From the NCBI GenBank assembly GCA_954871525.1, contig OX940872.1, positions 14,283,180 through 14,347,179 on the forward strand: 64,000 nt of DNA, written 5' to 3'. Source of the DNA: Parietaria judaica. Taxonomy: Eukaryota > Streptophyta > Magnoliopsida > Rosales > Urticaceae. The notes under the pieces are model-generated. The model did not search any database. It was not told where the DNA came from and worked only from the letters and a program-made list of their open reading frames with translations. Shown piece after piece: positions 36,229 through 46,625 of this stretch. Made by a program: the position numbers and the translations under genes. Each line of letters opens with the position of its first letter. The stretch's first letter is position 1.

Positions 36229-37535
36229 ATGGGTCCTAACCAGTCACCCAGAAATGGATGGAGTATCGGCCCCACTTTTGGTTCCCTCTTCCTTAGACAA
36301 GATTGTACGTTTTAAATTTTTCCGACTTATAATAAACACTTTTACATTTACTCTTTATTATTTATATATACCATCCAGCGACATATTAATAATGATCCAA
36401 ACATAGTCACTATGTTAAAAGGTTATGAAAATAAGTTATAACAAATTATATCTATGATGAATATTTGTTATGGTATGTTAATGATACTTAATCTTTAACA
36501 TTTATCATTTAACATTTAATGCCCATTAATAAATATTTATGAAATATTAAAATATGACAATAATTTTATTTTCAAAGAATTATTCAAAGAATTATCATCC
36601 ATATTTTAATCCTTAAATAAGACAATATTATTTAATCATTAAATAACATCCATATTTAATTTTCTGAATTTTCTAATAAGATAATATTATTTATCCATAA
36701 ACAACATTCATATTCAAATTTTAATTAATTAATAAAAACTAATTAATTTCAATTCGTAAATATTTTATTTCAATAAAAATAATTAATAATCCGATTTAAA
36801 AAATTACACGTGAGCTATCCGTGTTAAAATGTGGGCCCACATGCACTCAGATCCAAGCACGCGCCCAGCCCTTGTGAATTGGGCTTGGCCGAGCTCTCGG
36901 GCAAGGTCACAAGGCCTGCTTTGCTGCCAAGCAGTGCGCCCAACTCGCGCGCGAGTGTCGGGCTTCGTCTTGGCCTAGCGCGCGGCCCACTGGCTTCTGC
37001 CAGAAGCCCTTTGCGCGCATCCTGCGGGACGGGCGCAAGGCCTACGGGCCGTGAAACCAGCCTGGCCTCCCGCTGGGTTTGCTGCGTGCAAACCCGAGCC
37101 CACGGGTTAGGCTGTTTCAGCAGCCCGACTCATTACTTGATTAGGATTTATTTGGGTTGGGTAATTACATAGTTTTAAATTAATATTTAAAATATCCAGA
37201 AATCCAATTTCGATTTTAAAATTAATTTATTTATCAAATAATTCGTTCTTAAAAACTGTTAAATTAAATTACGTAATTATTTATCCTTGAACTATGGCTC
37301 TGATATAAACTCTTAGGGATCACGCTTCGGATACTGAATATATTATCGCAAAATATGCCTCCGAACTGTCCAGTTAATATTTATAAAATTATTTTAAATC
37401 AGAAAACTTGTTAATCGACCAACCGTCCAGATATCGGATAATAACCATTTCACAAGATCTTATAAGGATTAGGTTATTTAATATTCATAAATCATTATTA
37501 ATAATCTAGTTTATTTACTTACAAACAATTATTTT
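36229..37535 (-). mobile_element. older minus-strand copia element: LTR end, primer site, leader (first piece)
   Basis: Minus strand: about 37535-37310 is the last 225 bp of the family LTR (tagtttattaataatga..., aacaagttttctg). A primer-site remnant atcagagccatag lies at about 37306-37294. The leader then runs to 36229 with the GC-rich block (37130-36830) and the gaagagggaa-caaaagtggggcc segment also seen at 29472-29500. The leader stops exactly at the ATGGG junction of the nested element. The GC-rich open frame at 36831-37172 lies in untranslated leader. Confidence 0.85.
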
Positions 37536-38687
37536 AATTTATTATATCGAGAATATTAAAGTATCAATATTAAGAATATCAAGAGGGACTATTATTATGA
37601 TTTAAAAAGACTTTATTATAATACCAGTGTCAGAAATATTAAAGAGGAATAACAACAACTTCTTAGAGTAGTGATAATTAAAGCTGTAATAATTAGTATA
37701 GAATCATTATTTAAGAAGACTAGATAATTAGTGAAGTCATTTTATCTTTTTATTTAATATGATTTCATAGTTATTTATATTTTAAATTATTTATAGTGAT
37801 TTATTTAATTTTTTTATATTTTTTTTTGTTTCCTAATTTTTTTACAATGAATTATTAATTTATATATCAATTGGGACCTATGTCCTTAATAAATTTTATT
37901 ATCTTATAAATATAGCAAATTATTAATTTACCTATGTAGGCCTGAATCGGGACCGAACAAAAATATTATTTAATCGCGACAATTAATTTATCGAGTATTA
38001 ATTATTAGAGATTTTACTCTATATCGCTTGCCACGGCCTATTATATACTTTCTAAATAAGGTATTATCCTTATAAATTTAGGGGATTATTAGTTAAGCTA
38101 GTTGGGCTCTAGTCGAGAGCGGACAAAATTATTATATAATTAACCGCGACTATTAATTTAGTCGAGTATTAAATTATTTAATCGCGACTATATATAATAT
38201 TAATTTATAAAGGCTCTATGTACTATATATTTTTTAAATAAAAAAATTTACTGTTCGGAAACCCTAGCCGCTTACATGTCACGGCTGTGTTCATACATTC
38301 TTTATATATTAATGAACATTGTCGCGGCGCTAGAGTGAAAGCACCATTTTTTCAACTATGAAACTGCGTTTATTCTTATAATGGCCACCAATGATGGCTA
38401 TCGAGATATGAAATGGGATTAAATAACCTTAATGATGATCAACTCTAGGACTACTGAAAATTGATGAAAAATCTAGTCATTTATATCACATTATAATTAA
38501 GATTGGCTCAGGCCTAAACGACGTGATGGGTTGAAAACGAGTAAACCCTAACTAAACCTAATTGCCTAGAGATACTTTTCCCAAGCATGAAGAAAGCTGA
38601 ATACTCAACGAACTAATTCAGATCAAGCAGCGGTGTATGACTCCATACATCGCGAGTGTATAAAGTGAGGGAAGCCATCTATCTACG
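37536..38687. other. AT-rich DNA with cgcgac-containing repeats
   Basis: No gene was found. At about 37965-38195, motifs of the form (a)ccgcgactattaattta then tcgagtattaa occur in at least two imperfect copies, with extra atcgcgac motifs. They resemble subterminal repeats of DNA transposons. They might be the left side of the CACTA-like element ending at 40979, but no CACTA left terminus was found. Confidence 0.4.
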
Positions 38688-39563
38688 ATGAACGATCAAC
38701 CTGTGTTTTCATTTAAAAAATTACAATGGAAAGTACTTCGGATATTTTTTTCCCAAGAGGTCGTATTCTGTGAAATCCTAGCGAAATTACAGGCGAAATC
38801 CTTGATGAGTTTCAAGAGCGTCTCCAAAACTTTGCGGGATCGCATATTTTGCGATGTGTCGTTTATTAATGATCATGAAATATTTCAGCAAGCCAAAAAA
38901 GGGCCAGTCCTGATCGCCATCGCTGAACAGGGGATGGAACTGTTTACGCTGATGCTGATAAACAGTGAAACGGTGCAGAGAATTGACGTTGCTGATCTGA
39001 ACCCCGCAAACCTCCTTCTGATGATGGTGGGCTCCTCCAACGACTTGGTCTGCCTTAGACTTGGGCAGGACAACGTGGCGCGACTCGCGGTTTTCAATCT
39101 GGTGACTAGAGAGGTGAGATATCTTTTGATTCCACCATCTTATTCTCCCAAGTTTGAGGGCATCCATTCGGTTTTAGGTTTTTGATTCAACATTGCGAGG
39201 AGAACTACAAGGTCGTCCGCTTGTGCCTCGGCAAACATGATCATCCATTCGTATGCCTGCAAGTTTTTGCAAAAGTGCGGTCTAGCAAAATGCATGGTAT
39301 TTGCGACTGCCAGAGGCAGTGGGGAAGAGCGCATCAAGATACGACCAAAAGATTGGCTATCGGACACGGCGGATGGGGTTCTTCGTGCCTCTTTTCAGAT
39401 CGTAATTTTGCAAGTAAGCCAACCTAATAATGAGAAATTTGTTTCCTTTGACTTGCAGGATGAGGTGCTTCACCTCGATACAGAGCCGACGGACTTTAAT
39501 AGGGTAGCACAAATTTCAGAAATTTTCCACTGGTGGAAGACAAAATTGAAGCAGCAAAAATAA
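38688..39563 (+). pseudogene. F-box (F-box-associated type) pseudogene
   Basis: The first frame (38688-39185) opens with ATG. Its residues about 26-52 read VFCEILAKLQAKSLMSFKSVSKTLRDRI, spaced like an F-box (here L-KSL-F--VSK---), which binds SKP1 in SCF ubiquitin ligases. The frame breaks at TTTTTGA (about 39180) just where FBA proteins continue GFGFD. The neighbouring frame carries ENYKVVRL and CLQVFA (39182-39330). The original frame resumes with NEKFVSFDLQDEVLHLD (about 39425-39480). Two roughly compensating frameshifts are therefore needed. The kelch/FBA C-terminus is short. Introns could mimic this, but no good splice sites were seen at the breaks. Confidence 0.65.
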
Positions 39564-39690
39564 ATTCGCGTACGTCGTGTCTATGAGCACGTCGACGGTA
39601 TCGCTTCTGTTTTTTTATGTTTTATCTATTAGTTATGTAATATCATATATTTTTATGTTTAATGCTTATTTCTTCCTATAAATATGTTTA
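39564..39690. other. 3' flank of F-box pseudogene
   Basis: AT-rich sequence after the last F-box frame. No poly(A) tract or target duplication suggests a processed copy. Confidence 0.3.
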
Positions 39691-40979
39691 AAAATGGCTG
39701 GTTTCCATAGGACCATAGGTCACCTCTGCACATTTTACTCGACCTTGGCTAATTTATTTCCGCTTCGGCCTAATAAATATACCGTGGCTATAATATATGG
39801 TCAGTTACTCCTTTACCCTTTGTTTGGTGGCTATAAATTACACGCCACAGTGGTGTTCATAAAGTCACTAAGATCCTATGATCACACCTGCAACTTTTAT
39901 GGACATAATATAAACTATCGATCGTTAAAATAAGCTGCGGCTTATTATAGATTAAACCCCGACAAGCTTAGAAGAGCCGCAGTCTAAATTGTTTGAAGTT
40001 ATGTAAATTTATAGTGAAGTCTAGATATTGCATCTATACCTTGGATTTATCTAAAATTACAGCCGCGGCTTTTATCGCAACTTTGATACTATAATGATAT
40101 AGCACTTAGTTGCGGGTTAAATAATATCATGGCCGTGATGATTCTATCAAACTGCCGCGGCCTTCTGGAATATTTGGATGGTTTTAGATAATGCGTTGAC
40201 TTCATCATTAAGATACATAATACCGCAGTTATTCGGCAAAAGTATTCGCGGCTATATTGAAAATTGCATGTACAGCTCGGCTTGTTTTACTAGACATGCA
40301 GCGGCTACGTTCGCAATTTTGATACTGTGATAAAAAAAAAAGCATTAACCGCGGATAATTTCATGTAATGGCCGCGTTGTTTCTACCATGCAGTCGTGGC
40401 ATTTGTATAATTATATGTGGTTTTAGACGACCCGTCGGATTCGTTGTTTAGCCAACAAATACCGCAGTTTATAGGTAAAACTAACCACGGAAAAATTGAA
40501 AAATTTCAATGATCAATCAATGTGGTAAAAATGTTGTGGTAACAAACACAAACCGCTGCGTATTAGTTAAAAGGCCAAGACTTATTTTAATTATCCTCAT
40601 TCACACACACTTTTCAAAATCACGTCTAGAGGACATTGTAAATTTTCTGAGGCCGCCCCTGTCGGATTCATTGTTTAGCCAACAAATACCGCAGTTTATA
40701 GGTAAAACTAACCACACAAATATTGAAAAATTTCAATGATCAATCAACGTGGTAAAAATGTTGTGGTAACAGACACAAACCGCTGCGTATTAGTTAGAAG
40801 GCCAACACTTATTTTAATTATCCTCATTCACGCACGCTTTTCAAAATCACGTCTAGAGGACGTTGTAAATTTTTTGAGGCCGCCCGACGTATGACAAGAC
40901 GCGGTTCCAGTAAATAACAAGCGCGTTTTGTTGAGATGTGGTGGAAAGTGTGTGGTGTTATCAACTATTTGTACTAGTG
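39690..40979 (-). mobile_element. CACTA-like element end with subterminal repeats
   Basis: On the minus strand 40979 begins CACTAGTACAAATAG, a CACTA-type terminus. The adjoining kilobase contains many short cg-rich motifs in both orientations (ccgcggc, gccgcgg, accgcagtt, aaccgctgcg), as in En/Spm subterminal regions where transposase binds. No transposase and no partner left terminus were found. The 3-bp target site cannot be checked with one end. Confidence 0.55.
40434..40885. repeat. 227-bp tandem duplication in CACTA subterminal region
   Basis: Two copies start gtcggattc at 40434 and 40661 and end aggccgccc. They are nearly identical, with scattered substitutions (such as aaccacgg versus aaccacac). 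Each carries ataccgcagttta and aaccgctgcgtatt motifs. The ORF 40509-40739 spans the junction and is not a gene. Confidence 0.9.
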
Positions 40980-41899
40980 AGATTTTTTTTTGGAGAGTAC
41001 ACTCCTCAGATTCTTATACCAATCATCAAAGCTCGCATAGTGTAGTGGGTTCATCTCAGTTATCTTCAGAAACATTCACCTTGCTACTTGTTAGTTGAGC
41101 ATAAATACATAATAGCACTAAAGGATCATTAATAATGCTATTTTTCATTAATAATAAATAGTGACCCTCATCTGACATTATTATTATTGACTTAAAGTAA
41201 AAGAACGTTTTTACTTATATCTCATATAATCTATATTTAGTTATGGAATAAAACTACCCTTTTATTCTTAACACTATGAAAGATCTACGTAGTCCTTAGT
41301 TGCCTAATTCTATTACGGTTTTCTAAGGTTCGAAAAAGACCTTAACATCTCCAATTGCCTAATCATATTAGGGTCCATTGGTCAAGCACCACCCTATCTT
41401 AAACCGGCGGACTATAAAGCATCCTCCGCACCTTCTCAAAATCAAACCGAGAATCCATCCTAACCTGGTATGTCTGTCCAAAACGATCGAGAGCTTGACG
41501 AGGGTTTAAAATAGGAAGACTATACAATTGATATTCTTATTGACGCGTTTTAATTAAACTAACCAATTAGTTTGTTCCAGTTCTATTAAAACATCTCTAG
41601 CACTAGACTAATAATAATAAAAACATAATTTAGACATGCTAATTAAAGACTTATCTAATAAATCTTATTGATTCTAATTAATCCAATTAATAATCATAAT
41701 ATTATAAATCGATAAAGTAATTAAACAAAATCACATTTATTATCTAACATTATCCTTAGTTAAACCACTTTAACATATAACGCGACACGAGATTTCATAA
41801 ATTTAATATAAAATAAAGACTAATAAAATAATTTCATAAATTTAATGACTATCTCTAGATTAATTTAAATAACTTAAAATACTTAATTAAATATAATTA
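40980..41899. other. no feature recognised
   Basis: AT-rich sequence with taatta-rich stretches. The motif ccttagttgcctaattctatta / ctccaattgcctaatcatatta is repeated near 41297 and 41360. No coding evidence. Confidence 0.4.
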
Positions 41900-41904
41900 G
41901 AAAT

Positions 41905-42644
41905 TGTTGGAAATAATTGCAGTTAAATAAAATTGAGATAGCGTCGAGCAGTTTGAAATGTCGAACACTCAAGATGAACGGTCTATCCAATTACCGGGAT
42001 TTGTTCCGACGCTAAAACGTTACGTAAAACGGCTATATTGATTGTAAAACCGTTATGAATATTGAATTAAATTTATCACGTGACGGATTAATTGTAATTT
42101 ATTAGTAGCCGTTATAGAATTGATTGACAATCAATTCATTGTCTCATTCCCGCGTCTATAAATTGACAGTGACCTCGACCCATTTCGACACACCGATTGC
42201 AAAACCGTCTTCCAAAAACTCTCTAAATACTTTGCATCCGCTTCTCGTTTTTTCATTCCGCGGATTCGATCTTTTATGCTTCCCAATGTTTTCATGGCGT
42301 GAGTCTTTCGGTAACGGAATTCAAGATGGTTCAGTTCGCCGGTGAATTTCGAAGTGCTACGGAGTTCTCGGTCATCCCGTTATATCCTGGGAAGCTGTCG
42401 CCAAGCGAACCTCAAGCACGTAGAGGAGGCGAAACAAGCTTTAAGGAGAGCGTCCAACTCGTCTCGGGAACCGCTTAGTGTTTTTCTGTTTTACAGGATC
42501 AACAACACATGATTGGATAAAAGATACAAGCCGATACTCATCAAGATCCAAGAATCTACACGATAAGTATTATGAAATTGATTTGCCACTGTTTTTGCTC
42601 ATATTTGTTTCTCATTATCATCATGTATAGAAATATACCCAACA
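41905..42644 (+). mobile_element. 5' LTR (740 bp)
   Basis: Paired with 45199-45937. The shared frame beginning MxINSLSxSR (42124 and 45416) lies in both LTRs and is not a gene. The LTRs differ at scattered sites, mainly C/T or G/A changes. Confidence 0.92.
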
Positions 42645-43020
42645 ATCTTAATTACTTGATTTTGATGATTCTCATAAATGAAGAAGTGCAGCGAAGATTA
42701 CAAACTCCTATGTGATTCATGAACCTGGCTGTCATCAAACTGAGATTTTGATACAAAAGTGTGAAGGAGAAGAGGGAAAGTCACCGACCAACAAAGGCAA
42801 TGCTGTTGCGGTTTTCGTCACCGACGAATAGTCAGACGCAAACCTCAGTAAAACGATCAGAGCTTCGAGGACATGTTGATTTGTTTGCCAGCTTGTGGTC
42901 GGCACTGCCCCTGAGGCTGCAGGAATCCGAGCGGCCATCGGACCAGACAAAAGCTCCGGCAATGGGGTTGTGTGCGATGATGAACTTTGTCGGTGGTAGT
43001 GTCTGAGAGGAATCCGATCA
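42645..43020. other. unrecognised internal segment with open frames on both strands
   Basis: The first 370 bp after the 5' LTR is more GC-rich than the rest of the element. It is open on the plus strand (42761-43006) and the minus strand (42962-42735). It resembles captured host sequence rather than a copia leader, but I recognise no family in either translation. Confidence 0.35.
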
Positions 43021-44359
43021 TTGTAATGCTATTCATTAGCATTAATGAGGCACATCACATGTCAAACATTCAAAAGGGAAACGATGTTTGTGCATCAATG
43101 CGGCCAAAGTAGTAAACCGAATGCCTAAAATCCTGTGAGTTAATTTCATTTATTTAGACCATTAGTGTTATGAGTGTGGGCTGCTAATTTTTCCCACGTA
43201 CGTTAAGTTTCTTAAAATCAATATATGTTAATGCTAGACTTGATGAGGTGCTACGTAATAGTGGTAGAAGAAAGTTTTCAATGTATATAGTGTATATATA
43301 CTTGAATTTAAATATATCCTTACGGGAAAAGTTTCATGTTTCAAATTTAAATATGTATCTTATACATATACGTTGAAACGGTGTGAATATTGCATAAGTA
43401 TGAATAAATTTTATTTAAAGAAATGACATTACAGTATGCCTTGCAAAAGGAATGTCGTTTACAAATAATGTGTAATGTATAATTATATACCGAGGGTATA
43501 TAATTTGAGACGTGCTCTTAGAAAAGCAATAAAATGAGAAATTATTATTTATGGAAAAATAATATATTCATGTAATAAACCCGATTATTGATCAAGGTAT
43601 TAAACGTTAAGCGTTGAATTGAAATTGCGATTTTAATTTTAAGGGTAGTTTTCGAAATGAAAGAGAATTATTGGAAAATGTAAATTATTTCTTGAGAAAT
43701 TTTTTTGTGATTTCCAAAATCATTGGAAAATAGATACACGGAAATTTTGTGACAAAATATATTTTGTCGAAGTACACTTGATTATAGATCAAGGTACTTA
43801 TATGTGTAATTGATATTGTGGTTTCAATTTTAAGATGTTATTCTAATCATCAACAAGGCTAGAAGCACTCAAATGACGTACATGCATATGTGCATAATGA
43901 TTATGGCAATAATGTCGGACTCTATTTATCACAAGATAAATTTGAGAAATTCAAAAGTTTACTTTTAGTAAGAACATTGAATTCCAATTAATACCTGGAA
44001 ATGTGGGGGCGATTACTAAAAAATATTCGCTTCACATTAAAGGTGGTGTATGAGAGTCAGAGAACTATATGCATCTATGTACATATGATATGCTCATAAT
44101 TGAATTGAGAATTAACTCTTTGGAGTATGATTCAAAGAATAGTGGTATTTAATGAAATATAATAAAGAATGCATCGGTTCGCATTCTTGAAGGATTTAAA
44201 ATCCATTAAGTGGGTACGCTTACACCCATGGGAAAGCTTCCAAATGTTTACGTAAGAGATTCACAATAGAATCTTTTCATTGTCTTAGACTAATACGGCA
44301 ATAAGGCCGAATGACTAAGAAAATATTTTGGAAGATATTTTGAAATGACAAAAACTGCG
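43021..44359. other. non-coding internal region of LTR element
   Basis: AT-rich sequence without recognisable Gag, protease, integrase or RT motifs. Repeated gatcaagg-(t)att-type text (near 43589 and 43784) indicates internal duplication. Confidence 0.45.
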
Positions 44360-44600
44360 TCTATAATTTGCATCGACTATGAAATTTAGTATGCAATTAA
44401 AAGAGCGTAAAACTATTTCATAATGGTAAGTCTAGATATATATGTCATAGACTTAATGTTGTAAGACAACTACTCTCAAAGGAAATTATCATAATTGATC
44501 ATGTGAATCAAATGATGATGTTGTGGATCCACTACCAAAAATGGTATAAATGAGAGTTGGTTGTGAAATCATCAAAGGGAATGTGACTTAAGCCCATTGA
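44360..44600 (+). pseudogene. copia RNase H C-terminal remnant
   Basis: NGKSRYICHRLNVVRQLLSK then IIIDHV (44425-44510) matches the end of copia RNase H (NGKSRHIxxRHNxVRxLL...IxxDYV). A shifted frame then gives NDDVVDPLPKMV, the usual DNxADPLTKGL. Stops and a frameshift are present. A 17-bp duplication (actggagatcccaagag) follows near 44634-44667. Confidence 0.75.
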
Positions 44601-45198
44601 AAACAAAGTTTTACAGTGGAAACCCAACCTAGCTGACTGGAGATCCCAAGAGACTGGAGATCCCAAGAACTAGGTTCAATGGGACAACCTAGCTGTAAGA
44701 CTTCAACGGATCAATGTGGGGGTTACACCCTCAGTCCGTTCCTAAGATGAAAAACAGTGATATGTACGGTTAAAGATAAGCCAGAAGCTTTTAATGATTC
44801 CTACACGTCGATAAAGGATAACCGAGCGGAGCATAGTTTGCTTTTACTAAGATCACCTATGTTAGAGTGAAGTGGGGTCGCTTCAACGGAATTGTAAAGG
44901 GCACAAGTTCCGTAAACTCTCGCAGAACCAGATAGTGTTCATGACCATGAACGAACCGAGTAGTGAGAACTGAATCTGTCTAAGGAGAATTCTGTGTGAG
45001 GTATATTCTCACTTACACAAACGGTCGAACAGTTCAAAGACATCGCGTCTACTGATCACCAAGTAAGAAAATATACTTTCACAAGGGAAGGTTCAAAGGA
45101 TTACACCTACCTATCCTATGCAGGATTGCCTGCCGAACTTTGTTACCTGAGTCAAGTGTTATCAAGAGTGATCTGTAAGTTTTATTTATGTGGGGGAT

Positions 45199-45937
45199 TG
45201 TTGGAAATAATTGAAATTAAATAAAATTGAGATAGCGTCGAGCGGTTCAAAATGTCAAACACTCAAGAAGAACGGTCTATCCAAGTACCGGGATTTGTTC
45301 CGACGTTAAAACATTACGTAAAACGGCTATATTGATTGTAACTATTATGAATATTGAATTAAATTTATTACGTTACGGATTAATTGCAATTTATTAGTAG
45401 CCGTTATAGAATTGATTGGCAATCAATTCATTGTCTCCTTCCCGCTTCTATAAAATGACAGTGACCTCGACCCATTTCGACACACCGATTGCAAAACCAT
45501 CTTCCGAAAACTCTCTAAATACTTTGCATCCGCTTCTCGTGTTTCCATTCCGCGGATTCGATCTTTTATGCTTTCCAATGTTTTCATGTCGTGAGTCTTT
45601 CGGTAACGGAGTTCAAGATGGTTCAGTTCGCCGGTGAACTTCGAAGTGCTACGGAGTTCTCGGTCATCCCGTTATATCCTGGGAAGCTGTCGCCTAACGA
45701 ACCTCAAGCACGTAGAGGAGACGAATCAAGCTTTAAGGAGAGCGTCCAATGCGTCTCGGGAACCGCTTACTGTTTTTTCTGTTTTACAGGATCAAGAACA
45801 CATGATTGGATAAAAGATACAAGCCGATACTCATCAAGATCCAAGAATCTACACGATAAGCATTATGAAATTGATTTGCCACTGTTTTTGCTCATATTTG
45901 TTTCTCATTATCATCATGTATAGAAATATACCCAACA
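45199..45937 (+). mobile_element. 3' LTR (739 bp)
   Basis: The right copy of the LTR pair. It ends at cccaaca directly before the gaaat target duplicate. It has the same catcgctt/ttccgcggattcgatc blocks as the 5' LTR. Confidence 0.92.
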
Positions 45938-45942
45938 GAAAT

Positions 45943-46544
45943 AGACAATTAAAATCTCATGATTTCTTTATTAGAGATAATTTTAAAATTATTTTCCAAA
46001 AAAATAAAAAAAATAATTACTCTAATTATATTAATTAAAGTACCGTAAAATATTTTTTTTATATTTAAAATCGGGTCGGGTTATGATTCGGGTCATAACC
46101 CGGATTGTTGGCTGACCGAACTGGGTTAAAGCCCGTGGGCGAGGAGGCCCATTTAGGCCTGATATGGGCGTGTGCAAAGAGGCCCACTTGAGCCTGATCC
46201 TTGCTGCCAGGTCGAGGCAATTAGGGCCCATTTGGGCAGCCTTCTAGTGGCTGGGCTCAAGCAGCGCATGAGCCACAAAATGATGCTGGCCTGGTCTCAT
46301 AGCAGCCCAAAATTGGGCAGCAATTTGGGATTTGCTCAATAGCCCAAAATCCACAAACAGTTGGGTTTTATTCCTAGGGTTTCGGCAGCCCTTTAACGGC
46401 CGTGAAGTCGCCTGGAAATGTGTGTCGTCGCCACTTTGGTGTTTTCGCAACCAAATTCTCGGAATTCATAAAGTGGGTAATTCATAAAATATATTTAATC
46501 CATTTTCACCATTCTGACAATTTAATTACATAAAATATATTTTG
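45943..46544. other. retroelement leader-like sequence, not classified
   Basis: AT-rich start, then a moderately GC-rich block (46070-46420) rich in gggcc and cagccc motifs, resembling the copia leader GC block at 36830-37130 in composition. Minus-strand frames there (46031-46231, 46244-46450) have no recognised domain. Confidence 0.35.
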
Positions 46545-46625
46545 ACCCAAAATACGGATTGGTAACAAGTTTTCCGCTTTAAATAATTTTTTAAATGTTA
46601 CTGGGACGGCTGGGAGGCATATTTC
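46545..46625 (+). mobile_element. short fragment of the nested-copia LTR end
   Basis: The stretch from acggattggtaacaagtttt through ttttttaaatgttactggga to ggctgggagg parallels the last part of the LTR near 26400-26490 and 36110-36185. It is the fifth location of this LTR family in the window. Confidence 0.65.

Larger units (their letters stand above)
41905..45937 (+). mobile_element. complete non-autonomous LTR retrotransposon, TSD GAAAT
   Basis: The two LTRs (41905-42644 and 45199-45937) are very similar over their whole length, begin TGTTGGAAATAATTG and end ATATACCCAACA. The 5-bp target duplication gaaat is perfect (41900-41904, 45938-45942). A polypurine tract atgtgggggat precedes the 3' LTR. 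The internal region is only about 2.55 kb and holds no intact gag or pol, just a copia RNase H end at 44360-44600, so the element is derived from copia and depends on others. No tRNA-Met primer site is visible after the 5' LTR, where an unrecognised sequence begins. Confidence 0.92.

Noticed and set aside
36831..37172. GC-rich frame of 113 codons
   Set aside because: It is antisense to the leader of the older copia copy and open because of base composition.
42124..45637. Pair of 73-codon frames at 42124 and 45416 that look like a conserved duplicated gene
   Set aside because: They lie at the same place in the two LTRs of one element, so similarity comes from LTR identity.
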